Shown here: one piece after another, positions 16,572 through 24,290 of the stretch
Layout: every line of letters begins with the position of its first letter
How positions within the stretch are numbered: the stretch's first letter is position 1
Assembly: GCA_016283275.1 (NCBI GenBank)
Contig: JAEEMP010000129.1
Location: 1 to 42,151, forward strand
Source: Lachnospiraceae bacterium
GTDB taxonomy: Bacteria; Bacillota; Clostridia; Lachnospirales; Lachnospiraceae
Length of the DNA: 42,151 nucleotides
Reading direction: 5' to 3'
The notes under the pieces: generated by a model
Told to the model about the DNA's origin: nothing
The model's input: only the letters and a program-made list of their open reading frames with translations
Databases searched by the model: none
Made by a program: the position numbers and the translations under genes

Positions 16572-17978
16572 TTACAAAAGAACTTTCTTTAAATATTCCC
16601 ACATACGCTCCGAAGAGGAAAGGCTCAACCGCTCGTTGACCGTATGAATATCATAAATATCGGGGCCGAACGATATGCAGTCAAGATCTTTGATCTTTGA
16701 TGCAAAAATACCGCACTCAAGGCCCGCATGCAAAGCTTCGACCTTGGGCTCTTTATCAAACATCTCTTTATATACCCTTACCATCTTATCGCGAAGAGGT
16801 GAGTTTTCTCTGTAAGCCCAGCCGGGATATTCACCGCGGATATTCATCTTTACGGGACGGATCTCCGCAAGCTCCCTTAATGTCTTGATAAGTTCTTCCT
16901 TCTTTGCATCGATATTGCTCCTTACGGAAAGGCTTAAGTTCACGATACCGTTTTCCATCCTTATGATACCGTGATTAAGCGAAGTCTCCACAAGGCCTTC
17001 GATATCCTTGCTCATTGCCTGAACACCGTCGGGAAGAGATATAAGGAAATGCAAAAAATCTCCTGCCTGATAAAAATCGGGAGTCGCATCCAATTCCTTT
17101 GATGTGATCTTTGCATCTTTTTCCGTCGCAAAGTACTTATCTATCGCCTCGTACTTAAACATATCGAAAAGTTCCGGCTCAATGGCTTTTGAAAGAAAGA
17201 CCGCCTTACATCCGTTACAGATCGCGTTGTCTGCGGTACCGCCGTTAAAATCGGCAAGACCGAGCAAAAAGCCTGTGTCCGAAAGCTTCTTTAAAAGCCT
17301 GCACATGATCCTTATGGCGTTGGCACGGTTCTTATCAATCTCGGTACCCGAGTGTCCGCCCAAAAAGCCTGACATCTCGATCTCATATACCTTATTGCCC
17401 GGCTGAGGCACCACCTTGGGTTCCTTTGTGCAATCGTATGCAAAATCCACTCTTGCACCGCCCGCGCAGCTCACAAGGAATATCCCTTCTTCTTCGGAAT
17501 CGATATTGATGAGCGTGTGGCCCTTTAAGGGTGAAAGATCTATTGCCGATGCACCTTCCATACCCACTTCCTCATCGACCGTTATGACAACTTCAAGTCT
17601 GGGAAGCGAAAGTGTATCGTCATCCAAAAGGTTAAGAGCATATGCGACCGCAATACCGTCATCTCCGCCGAGCGTCGTACCTTCAGCATAGAGAAAATCT
17701 CCGTCGGTGTTAAGTCTTAAGCCTTCTTTTGTCATATCTATGTCACATGTATCTTCTTTTACCGCGACCATGTCCATGTGACCCTGGATGATAACGGGTT
17801 CATCATTCTCCCGCCCCTTTGAGGCCTCTTTGATGATAATGATGTTATTGAGATCATCCTGATAGCACTCAAGGTTGCGTTCCTTTGCAAAACCTTTAAG
17901 ATAATCGCTTATCATCTTGGTGTTGCCCGAACCGTGAGGAATACTTGCTATCTTCTTAAAATAATCCAAATAGTTCAT
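16572..17978 (-). CDS. pepD: Aminoacyl-histidine dipeptidase (PepD/carnosinase type, M20)
   Basis: The 468-aa M20 family metallopeptidase matches PepD in length. Zinc-site elements are visible: GHMDMV (His67, Asp69), TTLGGDDGIA with Asp106, and VDEEVGM with Glu136 as general base and Glu137 as ligand. NIDSEEEG and LECGIF follow, and a late INTVNERL-type segment (DIHTVNERL) supplies the last His. The family hydrolyses Xaa-His and other dipeptides in the cytoplasm. AAAGGA lies before the ATG at 17978. It is flanked by its own terminator and by the rplT terminator, and no clear promoter of its own was seen, so some readthrough from rplT is possible. Confidence 0.93.
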   Translation of the reverse strand: MNYLDYFKKIASIPHGSGNTKMISDYLKGFAKERNLECYQDDLNNIIIIKEASKGRENDEPVIIQGHMDMVAVKEDTCDIDMTKEGLRLNTDGDFLYAEGTTLGGDDGIAVAYALNLLDDDTLSLPRLEVVITVDEEVGMEGASAIDLSPLKGHTLINIDSEEEGIFLVSCAGGARVDFAYDCTKEPKVVPQPGNKVYEIEMSGFLGGHSGTEIDKNRANAIRIMCRLLKKLSDTGFLLGLADFNGGTADNAICNGCKAVFLSKAIEPELFDMFKYEAIDKYFATEKDAKITSKELDATPDFYQAGDFLHFLISLPDGVQAMSKDIEGLVETSLNHGIIRMENGIVNLSLSVRSNIDAKKEELIKTLRELAEIRPVKMNIRGEYPGWAYRENSPLRDKMVRVYKEMFDKEPKVEALHAGLECGIFASKIKDLDCISFGPDIYDIHTVNERLSLSSSERMWEYLKKVLL

Positions 17979-17998
17979 AAGATCCTTTCAAAAAACTA

Positions 17999-18019
17999 CC
18001 CGCAGGAAAATCCTGCGGG
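17999..18019 (-). terminator. Intrinsic terminator of the infC-rpmI-rplT operon
   Basis: A perfect 9-bp stem, CCCGCAGGA (17999-18007) with TCCTGCGGG (18011-18019), has a 3-nt loop. On the minus strand it is followed by TAG and then six T residues. It lies 18 bp past the rplT stop. Confidence 0.92.
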
Positions 18020-18037
18020 ATTAAGTTCTCATATTGA

Positions 18038-18391
18038 TTATGCGTTCTTCTTTGCAAGTTCAGCGAGTGATGCAAAACCCTGCGCATCGTTAACTGCCAT
18101 CTCTGCGAGCATCTTGCGGTTCATTTCAACACCTGCGTTCTTAAGACCGAACATGAACTTTGAATAAGAAATTCCGTTAAGTCTTGCTGCCGCATTGATA
18201 CGTGCGATCCATAACTGTCTGAACTGACGCTTTCTCTCCTTACGTCCTGCGTAGGAAGAAGTAAGTGCTCTCATTACAGACTGCTTAGCTGTTCTGTACT
18301 GCTTAGAGCGTGCTCCTCTGTAGCCCTTAGCGAGCTTTAATACTCTATTATGCTTTTTCTTGGCATTCATGCCACCTTTAATTCTTGCCAT
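18038..18391 (-). CDS. rplT: 50S ribosomal protein L20
   Basis: The 117-aa basic protein has the typical L20 start ([26 protein letters not shown], split here by its loop), the [16 protein letters not shown] core, and [26 protein letters not shown]20 binds 23S rRNA early in 50S assembly. In Bacillus it represses its own operon by binding the mRNA leader, so the attenuator at 19194-19220 is its likely target. GGAGG stands upstream, and the gene is 22 bp after rpmI. Confidence 0.98.
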   Translation of the reverse strand: MARIKGGMNAKKKHNRVLKLAKGYRGARSKQYRTAKQSVMRALTSSYAGRKERKRQFRQLWIARINAAARLNGISYSKFMFGLKNAGVEMNRKMLAEMAVNDAQGFASLAELAKKNA

Positions 18392-18413
18392 CTTCTTATT
18401 TCCTCCAATCGAC

Positions 18414-18611
18414 TTACATGTAAGGTAAAATCTTCTTCATGTTCTTTACATTTGTCTGGTCCGTAATAGCGGGCTTTCTTAAGTTACGCTTTCTCTTGGT
18501 AGTCTTCTTGGTTAAGATATGGCTCTTATATGCCTTGGATCTCTTTAACTTACCGGTTCCTGTAGCTTTAAAGCGCTTTGCAGCCGCTCTGCTTGTTTTC
18601 ATTTTAGGCAT
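18414..18611 (-). CDS. rpmI: 50S ribosomal protein L35
   Basis: The 65-aa, very basic protein begins [21 protein letters not shown] and contains the [19 protein letters not shown] stretch, both diagnostic of L35. It is part of the large ribosomal subunit. AGGAGG precedes the ATG. It is the middle gene of the infC-rpmI-rplT operon, 46 bp after infC. Confidence 0.98.
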   Translation of the reverse strand: MPKMKTSRAAAKRFKATGTGKLKRSKAYKSHILTKKTTKRKRNLRKPAITDQTNVKNMKKILPYM

Positions 18612-18657
18612 TGTTGTTTCCTCCTGAATCTGATTAATCTATCATTTTATCCGGATA

Positions 18658-19167
18658 TTAGTTCTTTTTGCCGGCTAAAAACATTGTCATACTGCGTCCC
18701 TCAACCTTGGGAGCTTTATCGATAACGGCAATATCCGAAAGACCTTCCGCAAAATCATCGAGAATGTGCTTGGTGGTCTGCATATGTGCCATCTCACGGC
18801 CTCTGAACCTTAATGTTACCTTAACGCGGTCGCCGTCCGACAAGAACTTTCTGGCTGCGTTAACCTTGGTGTTTAAGTCGTTTGTATCGATATTGGGTGA
18901 CAGACGAATTTCCTTAATCTCCACAACGTGCTGTTTCTTCTTGGCTTCTTTCTCACGCTTCATCTGATCGTACTTAAACTTACCGTAATCTACGATCCTG
19001 CATACCGGCGGATTGGCGTTCGGAGCGATCTTTACAAGATCGACGCCTGCCTCATCGGCCAATGCCTGAGCTTCTTTTGACGACATGATACCCAACTGCT
19101 CGTTGTTCTCTCCGATGACTCTTACTTCCTTGTCACGGATCTGTTCGTTAATCATTAATTCGCTAAT
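18658..19167 (-). CDS. infC: Translation initiation factor IF-3 (ATT start codon)
   Basis: The 169-aa factor shows the IF-3 N-domain (MINEQIRDKEVRVIGENNEQ, then GIMSSKEAQALADEAGVDLV), the linker with VDYGKFKYDQMKREKEAKK, and the C-domain (IKEIRLSPNIDTNDL, then TLRFRGREMAH). It binds the 30S subunit and controls start-codon selection. The start is most likely ATT at 19165-19167: GGAGGG at 19175-19180 stands seven bases before it, while the in-frame ATG at 19182 lies upstream of, and touching, that binding site and so cannot use it. Rare ATT/ATA starts allow IF-3 to repress its own translation, as known in E. coli. Product length with this start is normal. Confidence 0.97.
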   Translation of the reverse strand: MSELMINEQIRDKEVRVIGENNEQLGIMSSKEAQALADEAGVDLVKIAPNANPPVCRIVDYGKFKYDQMKREKEAKKKQHVVEIKEIRLSPNIDTNDLNTKVNAARKFLSDGDRVKVTLRFRGREMAHMQTTKHILDDFAEGLSDIAVIDKAPKVEGRSMTMFLAGKKN

Positions 19168-19187
19168 AGTTGTACCCTCCATAGGTT

Positions 19188-19330
19188 AAAAAAACGGATA
19201 AGCCAAACAAGCTTATCCGTCAACATACATACATGATCGCACAATATCCTCGATCTTCGTATTAACGCCCGTCAGCCCAATTGCCACGGGGTGAGAGATA
19301 ACTCTGCTTGTTTGTCATATATCTTTGATA
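19188..19330 (-). promoter_or_regulatory. infC operon leader with transcription attenuator (L20-leader type)
   Basis: The leader of about 160 nt ends in a perfect 10-bp hairpin, ACGGATAAGC (19194-19203) with GCTTATCCGT (19211-19220), followed on the minus strand by a run of T residues, just before the infC binding site. This is an intrinsic terminator inside the leader. In Firmicutes such leaders of infC-rpmI-rplT respond to L20. The upstream part (19230-19325) would hold the competing structure, which I did not resolve. Confidence 0.8.
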
Positions 19331-19337
19331 CTCGGAT

Positions 19338-19366
19338 AAGATATCATACATATTTCCGAGTGTCAA
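19338..19366 (-). promoter_or_regulatory. Promoter of the infC-rpmI-rplT operon
   Basis: A perfect TTGACA (19361-19366 on the minus strand) is followed after 17 bp by TATCTT (19338-19343). The promoter lies immediately downstream of the SEC-C gene stop. Confidence 0.8.
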
Positions 19367-19374
19367 TACTTTTT

Positions 19375-19884
19375 TCAGGCGCTGTTGCGTCCGCAGCACT
19401 TTTTGTATTTCTTACCGGAACCGCAAGGGCAGGGATCGTTGGGATATACCTTTGCTTCCTTACGGATGGTCATTGACTGCTTCTGCTCTTTGTAAAGCTC
19501 CTTCTGCTCTTCTTCGGTAAAGATCGCATTCCATTCGGGAAGTCCGTAGAGCCAGTCTGCCTTTGCCGCTACCATGTTCTTATAAAGGAGCGCTTTGTCG
19601 AAGCCTAAATTGACTTCGGTCTCTGCATCCATTGTCTCGATCGGATTGGGCTTGATGAGCGAATCGTTGATACCGTCCAAAAATCCGGTCATTACAAGCT
19701 GTGTGACCTTATATTTTTTCGCAAGTTCTCCAAGCGTACCTGTTACCACCTCATCGGGATTTTTAAGAAGTTTCTGATAAATAGCCTTCTCTTTCTTGAA
19801 ATAATCATCCCAGATCGCCTGAAGCTTGGCTGAATCTTCCTGTTCGTTGTAGGCTGTATTGCGCCATTTTTCAAGTAATGTCAT
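19375..19884 (-). CDS. SEC-C motif protein
   Basis: The 169-aa soluble protein ends in a SEC-C zinc-binding motif ([16 protein letters not shown]), the same motif found at the SecA C-terminus and in YecA-like proteins, where it binds metal and sometimes the ribosome or SecB. The first 140 residues are mostly helical, with the sequence [22 protein letters not shown] near the centre, a form common in Clostridia. The function is unknown. AAGGAAGGG lies about eight bases before the ATG. It appears monocistronic upstream of the infC promoter. Confidence 0.85.
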   Translation of the reverse strand: MTLLEKWRNTAYNEQEDSAKLQAIWDDYFKKEKAIYQKLLKNPDEVVTGTLGELAKKYKVTQLVMTGFLDGINDSLIKPNPIETMDAETEVNLGFDKALLYKNMVAAKADWLYGLPEWNAIFTEEEQKELYKEQKQSMTIRKEAKVYPNDPCPCGSGKKYKKCCGRNSA

Positions 19885-19925
19885 AAGTCATTCCCTTCCT
19901 TAAAACTAGGATTAGTTCCTTGCGT

Positions 19926-19954
19926 AGTTTAGCACATGAATTCTTTATTTTCAA
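19926..19954 (-). promoter_or_regulatory. Promoter of the SEC-C gene
   Basis: On the minus strand TTGAAA (19949-19954) and TAAACT (19926-19931) are spaced by 17 bp, with an extended -10 TGC before the hexamer. Confidence 0.6.
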
Positions 19955-19974
19955 TAATATTGTTCAAAGAAGTA

Positions 19975-19983
19975 TGTTATAAT
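19975..19983 (+). promoter_or_regulatory. Extended -10 promoter of the small membrane protein gene
   Basis: TGTTATAAT at 19975-19983 contains a perfect -10 and the extended TG. No good -35 is visible. The start codon lies 34 bp downstream. Confidence 0.5.
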
Positions 19984-20016
19984 AACCGAAGTCACTTTTA
20001 TAAAAGAGGTAAGCAT

Positions 20017-20328
20017 ATGGAAAAAGAAAAAACATCCAAATATACAAAGGGTCAGCGGATACTTGCGCTTGTGGGAATAGTCCTTATCGTGCTCATGTAC
20101 CTTTTGGCACTTATTTTTTCCCTTCTCAAATACGACTGGGCCAAAACTGTCGCTCAGGCCGCAGTATTTTTGACCGTTGTCGTGCCCGTACTCATATGGG
20201 TATATATCTGGATGGCGGGAAAGATCTTCCATAAGCACACGATCGCCGACTTCGATCTTAACGGTGTCCCCACCGACCACTCTCCTTCGATCACGGTCGA
20301 TCAAAAAAACGACAAACCGGACGAATAA
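20017..20328 (+). CDS. Small two-TM membrane protein, unknown function
   Basis: The 103-aa protein has a charged N-terminus (MEKEKTSKYTKGQR), two hydrophobic helices (about residues 15-37 and 45-68) and a hydrophilic C-terminal tail of about 35 residues rich in Asp, Thr and Lys. The start at 20017 is supported by AGAGGT upstream; the longer in-frame extension has no binding site. Both ends are probably cytoplasmic. I recognise no named family. It stops at 20328, and the HAD gene on the opposite strand stops at 20329, so no terminator fits between them. Confidence 0.75.
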   Translation: MEKEKTSKYTKGQRILALVGIVLIVLMYLLALIFSLLKYDWAKTVAQAAVFLTVVVPVLIWVYIWMAGKIFHKHTIADFDLNGVPTDHSPSITVDQKNDKPDE

Positions 20329-20937
20329 CTATTTGACCGTGTTTTTAAGCTTTTCGATCTCTTCTTCGACCTGCTTTTTACTTTCAAAGACTATGCCGTA
20401 CATGCCGAGTTCTTTGGCTTTATCGATGTTTCTTTTAACATCGTCTATAAAAACGCATTCCGACGGGATAAGGTTGAATTTCTCAAATAAAAGATCGTAT
20501 ATGGCCTTTTCGGGCTTTATGATATTGTAATCGCAGCTTAGGATGGTACCGTCGGTAAGCGGTATAAAATCAAGGGCGTCCGCATTTTCCCTTACGGATT
20601 TGTGCGACATGTTCGAAAGGCAGTATACCTTAAATCCTTCAGCCTGAAGGCTTTTAATCCAGCCCTTCGTGTAATCGTACTGTTTGAGCAGATCGTGAAA
20701 ATCCGCATATATGGCCCTTATTATGTCCTCAATGCCGGGATCGTTGGCTATATAGCCGTTAAGTATCTCTTCTTCGCTTACTGCCCCTCTGTCCATCTCG
20801 TTCCAGACATTGCTCTTGACCGTAGCATTTACAAGCCTTTCGAATTCTTCGGGGGTTAAGTTGAACTTATCGAAATACGGCTTCCAGCCGAACTCCACAA
20901 GTACGTTTCCAATATCAAAAACAATATTTTTAATCAT
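20329..20937 (-). CDS. HAD-superfamily hydrolase (phosphatase-like)
   Basis: The 202-aa protein is a HAD hydrolase of the beta-phosphoglucomutase/haloacid dehalogenase-like group: motif I VFDIGNVL (nucleophile Asp near residue 8), motif II CLSNMS, motif III Lys in KPEKAIYD, and motif IV FIDDVKRN. Motif I has Asn-Val-Leu after DIG in place of the second Asp, a variant common in YihX-type sugar-phosphate phosphatases. ATG at 20937 is preferred; a GTG four codons earlier overlaps the AAGGTGA binding site. It overlaps the end of the coiled-coil gene by 8 bp, so it is the last gene of the DUF5717-DUF5716 operon. Confidence 0.88.
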   Translation of the reverse strand: MIKNIVFDIGNVLVEFGWKPYFDKFNLTPEEFERLVNATVKSNVWNEMDRGAVSEEEILNGYIANDPGIEDIIRAIYADFHDLLKQYDYTKGWIKSLQAEGFKVYCLSNMSHKSVRENADALDFIPLTDGTILSCDYNIIKPEKAIYDLLFEKFNLIPSECVFIDDVKRNIDKAKELGMYGIVFESKKQVEEEIEKLKNTVK

Positions 20938-22141
20938 CTTTACTCTCACCTTGTTCGTAAATATTTATAAGCTGCATGATCTTTTCGGCGGACTTGGGAT
21001 GTTCCTCGATAACGGCTTTTATGGCATCGCTTGCTTCGGTCGCAAGATTCTGATTGTATTCCATCTGCTTGCGAAGCTTCTGGCGTCTCTTTATCAGAGA
21101 ATGCCGCACTTCGACCATATCTCTTGAATCCACTATGGCATCAACCTGATGGATCCATATTTCGGGATCCTTTACGCGGAATTTTCGAAGTTCCCTTACA
21201 AGTCTTGCAAGTTCTTCCTGGTAGATCACTTCATTCTTTTCAAATCTGGTCTTTGCTTCGCGTTCTTTATCGAAGCGTTCATAAAGGTCCTTAAGCGTCC
21301 AGGCGTCGGGCACATCATATTTCATGTACAGATAATCAAGGAGATTTTTGTTGTTGACGTATCTTATCTTGACCTTGTTTTCAAGAAGGATAAGCTCGTT
21401 TATCGTGTTTCCCACCCTTGCTCTCTCATCCACGAACGACGTGTACTTAACATATATATACGTAAGCGTCACCGCAAGCGCGGCTATCGTAAGGTAATAG
21501 CCTATCGAAACGTTCAGTTTAAAGAACAGGTTCATAAGGAAAAGAACGACCACCAACACTGCTGCCGCACCCATCGTCACAAGCGCCGACCCTCTCGCGT
21601 TTTCTATCATCTGGTCGAGTTCTTTTTTCCTGTAATTGTAGGCATGCCTCTCCTTATCGACCCTCTTAAGATCCGCCTTGACCTTTTTCTTGTAATCTTC
21701 CTCTTCCTCAAGCTTTTTGATGGCTTCCACGATCTCGTCCTCTATGGACTCCACAAGCTTGTACTCTCTGTCGGTCATCGTGCTTTCTTTAAGCACATAC
21801 GTATCATGCTCTGTCCTTAACTGCTTTATGTGCTTGGCGATCTCGACAAGCTGAGCCTTTTCCACCTGAGGGATCTCTTCGACTTCTTCAAGATCGGTAA
21901 GATGGCCCGTCACAAGGTCGTACTCCCTGTTAAGCCTGTCCATTTCGGTCGATGCGGCTTTCATCTGTTCCAGGCAGTTTCTTACATACTGCTCCATGAC
22001 ATTTGCATCGTTTAAGTCTAACGGCTCACGGTCTCCGGCCATCCGGTCCCAGTCGGGATCTTCATATTCGGCGTCATAATCGAAATAGTCGTCATCGGTA
22101 TATTCGGTTTTTCCCAAAAACAGATTCTTAAAAAATCCCAT
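20930..22141 (-). CDS. Two-TM coiled-coil membrane protein of the DUF5716/5717 operon
   Basis: The 403-aa protein has an acidic N-terminal segment (residues 12-45, many Asp, Glu and Tyr), a long coiled coil (about 50-183), two adjacent transmembrane helices (about 185-206 and 211-232), and a second long charged helical part (235-395). Both helical arms are predicted cytoplasmic, joined by a hairpin in the membrane. There is no enzymatic motif. CGGAG is 11 bases before the ATG, six bases after the stop of the TPR-like gene. It could anchor the operon's soluble partners to the membrane; this is inference. I do not recognise the family. Confidence 0.8.
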   Translation of the reverse strand: MGFFKNLFLGKTEYTDDDYFDYDAEYEDPDWDRMAGDREPLDLNDANVMEQYVRNCLEQMKAASTEMDRLNREYDLVTGHLTDLEEVEEIPQVEKAQLVEIAKHIKQLRTEHDTYVLKESTMTDREYKLVESIEDEIVEAIKKLEEEEDYKKKVKADLKRVDKERHAYNYRKKELDQMIENARGSALVTMGAAAVLVVVLFLMNLFFKLNVSIGYYLTIAALAVTLTYIYVKYTSFVDERARVGNTINELILLENKVKIRYVNNKNLLDYLYMKYDVPDAWTLKDLYERFDKEREAKTRFEKNEVIYQEELARLVRELRKFRVKDPEIWIHQVDAIVDSRDMVEVRHSLIKRRQKLRKQMEYNQNLATEASDAIKAVIEEHPKSAEKIMQLINIYEQGESKDD

Positions 22142-22146
22142 GAAGT

Positions 22147-23007
22147 TTAATTCTCCGTATTGGTGCCCTGTTCGTTTTCCAAAACGATGTCTCTGTAATC
22201 TTCTTTAAGCTGATGGGTGATCCTTGCGATCTCCTCGTAATAGAGATTACCTTCCTTAGTGTTCTTTAACTCGAAAAGTTCCTTAAGCGATCTTGCGGTA
22301 TCGGTCCTGTCAAAAGAACGCTTAACGTCATCCATTCTGCTCTCAAGCGTTATCGAAAGCCTGTAAGATTCCTCTTCCTCGGCAATGAGTCTTATATAAT
22401 CCTCATCGGAAAGACTCATCCTCTTTACCGTAAGATAATGTCTGTAAGCATCCTCGTTGTTATCGGTCTTGTAAGACATTGAGAAGCATTCTTCGGCCGA
22501 ATCGAAAAGATACAGATACATATAGGTGATACCCATATTGTTGTAAACGTTGGCTTTAAGGGTCGCTTCATCGTCGGGAAGGCTCTTTATAAGTCTTTCG
22601 TATTCGTGGATCGCAAGGGTATAATGCTTGTTCTCCACAAGAAAATCAGCCTTTGCCTTCCACTTTTCAAAAACGCTCATGGATACGTTCATACGAAGGA
22701 TGCTCTCGGCCTTGGATATCTCTTCGCCCGAATAGTATCCTACATACGAAAGAATGGTACCCACAAACGACGCTGCGGAAGCATTCTGATTGATAAGGAC
22801 ATATAGGTCTCTTGCAAGATCCTTAAGACCCAGCTCCCTGTCTATCCACTCGGCAAGCCTCATATCGAGGATATCCCTTTCCAAAAGGAATGCATTTTCA
22901 TAGAGTACATAGCAGAGTTCCTCGGCGGAATAGACATTTACAAAAACTTTATCCACATAGAACGGTGACTTTGCGTAATCACCGATACAGGTCAATGCAC
23001 GGTTCAT
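22147..23007 (-). CDS. TPR-like helical protein of the DUF5716/5717 operon
   Basis: The 286-aa soluble, all-helical protein has TPR-like helix pairs in its centre: the region from KADFLVENKHYTLAIHEYERLI through NVYNNMGITYMYLYLFDSAEECF (split here by its loop) gives two clear repeats near residues 117-180. The N-terminal 110 residues are a hydrophobic helical domain (AEELCYVLYENAFLLERDI). Such repeats bind partner proteins. The start ATG overlaps the stop of the actin-like gene (ATGA), with GAGGTGAT in front, so translation is coupled. The family is not recognised by name. Confidence 0.8.
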   Translation of the reverse strand: MNRALTCIGDYAKSPFYVDKVFVNVYSAEELCYVLYENAFLLERDILDMRLAEWIDRELGLKDLARDLYVLINQNASAASFVGTILSYVGYYSGEEISKAESILRMNVSMSVFEKWKAKADFLVENKHYTLAIHEYERLIKSLPDDEATLKANVYNNMGITYMYLYLFDSAEECFSMSYKTDNNEDAYRHYLTVKRMSLSDEDYIRLIAEEEESYRLSITLESRMDDVKRSFDRTDTARSLKELFELKNTKEGNLYYEEIARITHQLKEDYRDIVLENEQGTNTEN

Positions 23008-24281
23008 ACACTTATCACCTCATTCCATTCAATATTTTCGGCAGGGAAGATCTCCCCGAACCCAAGATCTTTGACCGTTACCGCGATCCTCGTCTCCGAC
23101 TGCATCTTAAGCTTTATATTAAGCCTTGTGGTGCGCGGAGGACGCTTCGGAAGATCGTTTAATATAATGTCAACGGTCTCCGGATTTTTACCTGTGAGCG
23201 GCGTGATCACAAAGCTTAATTTGTTGCCCTTATCAAGGATCACTTCACACTCGTTTCTGGCATCGAACCAGTTTATGCCGCCGTCAAGGAGCGGAAGGTA
23301 GGCATCCTCTCCGCGTTTTGAAACATTCATTCCCACGTTGCACTTAAGCTTATCGTTGCCCAAAAATACGAAACCGCTGTTTATGATCGAAGGCGATACG
23401 CCCGCTTTTGCGGCATGGCATGCGCCCTTCGAGAAAAGATTGTTACCCTGGAATACCCTTCCCTTTCTGCAAAGTGCGGTGACCGAATCGTGGCACCATT
23501 CGTCCCTGAATATATCGCCTATCAAAAACGTTGCCGATATCATATGGCCTTCCGTAACATTCTCGGTAAATGCCTTAAATACCGCACCGTAACCCGGAGC
23601 TTCCGTATCGTTCGTCGCAAGCTTTGAATCCTCGTGGGAATCTATGAATGCCACTATGGGAGTGGTGTTTTTGTTGCACTCCATCCTTAAACTCTTTATA
23701 TACTCTCCGGTACCGTCTATCAAAAGCGCATCCCTGTTCAAGAATTCTCTGGGCTGGAAGAGCATGTAGTTATAAAAGCTCTCCATATGGCTCTGGAAAT
23801 GCACTTCCTTTGTCTTAAGGCCAAGCGACCTGACCGCTTCGTCAAGGACCGTCACAAGATCCGCGTCAAGAGTATCAACGGTGATCATCAAGGATGTTAC
23901 CTTGGCTAACGGAGCTACTGTATTGACAAGCGAAAGGATCCTCTTCATGTAAAGGGCAAGCAAAGCAGACGGTCTGAAGCTTTCGCTACCGATCGTGACA
24001 TCCTCTCCGGCTCTTGCCTTTGTCACAAGCTTATCGATATAGAAGCCTCCCGCCTCTCTGTATTTATCGGCCTCTCTGCCCGCAAACCACTGGTTTACCT
24101 CCGCCCTCTTAAAAAGCGCGGTGGGAACCTGATAGACGTTCTGCCCCGGCAGCACCGACACGGTCTCGATCTCGTCGGAATCGACCGGGCCCACGCTTAC
24201 CTGCGAGAAACCGTCCGTAAGATCAAGTCCTACGGCATACTCCCTATTTCGTTTTTTCAACTCCTGATCAAGAGGTTCCAT
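23004..24281 (-). CDS. Actin/Hsp70-fold protein, DUF5716-like
   Basis: The 425-aa protein looks like an actin/Hsp70 ATPase. Residues 15-31 (YAVGLDLTDGFSQVSVG) resemble the phosphate-1 loop (GIDLGTT-type), and 186-198 (LLIDGTGEYIKSL) resemble phosphate-2. Residues about 365-425, a Pro-Pro-Arg-Thr-Thr-Arg start followed by beta strands and VTVKDLGFGEIFP, resemble a short version of the Hsp70 substrate-binding beta domain. Some consensus residues are lacking (Thr-Asp-Gly in place of Gly-Thr-Thr), so ATP hydrolysis is uncertain. ATG at 24281 is supported by AGGA inside the previous stop. I assign DUF5716 from memory of the family. It is flanked by the scaffold and TPR genes in the operon. Confidence 0.7.
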   Translation of the reverse strand: MEPLDQELKKRNREYAVGLDLTDGFSQVSVGPVDSDEIETVSVLPGQNVYQVPTALFKRAEVNQWFAGREADKYREAGGFYIDKLVTKARAGEDVTIGSESFRPSALLALYMKRILSLVNTVAPLAKVTSLMITVDTLDADLVTVLDEAVRSLGLKTKEVHFQSHMESFYNYMLFQPREFLNRDALLIDGTGEYIKSLRMECNKNTTPIVAFIDSHEDSKLATNDTEAPGYGAVFKAFTENVTEGHMISATFLIGDIFRDEWCHDSVTALCRKGRVFQGNNLFSKGACHAAKAGVSPSIINSGFVFLGNDKLKCNVGMNVSKRGEDAYLPLLDGGINWFDARNECEVILDKGNKLSFVITPLTGKNPETVDIILNDLPKRPPRTTRLNIKLKMQSETRIAVTVKDLGFGEIFPAENIEWNEVISV

Positions 24282-24290
24282 CGGCAAATC

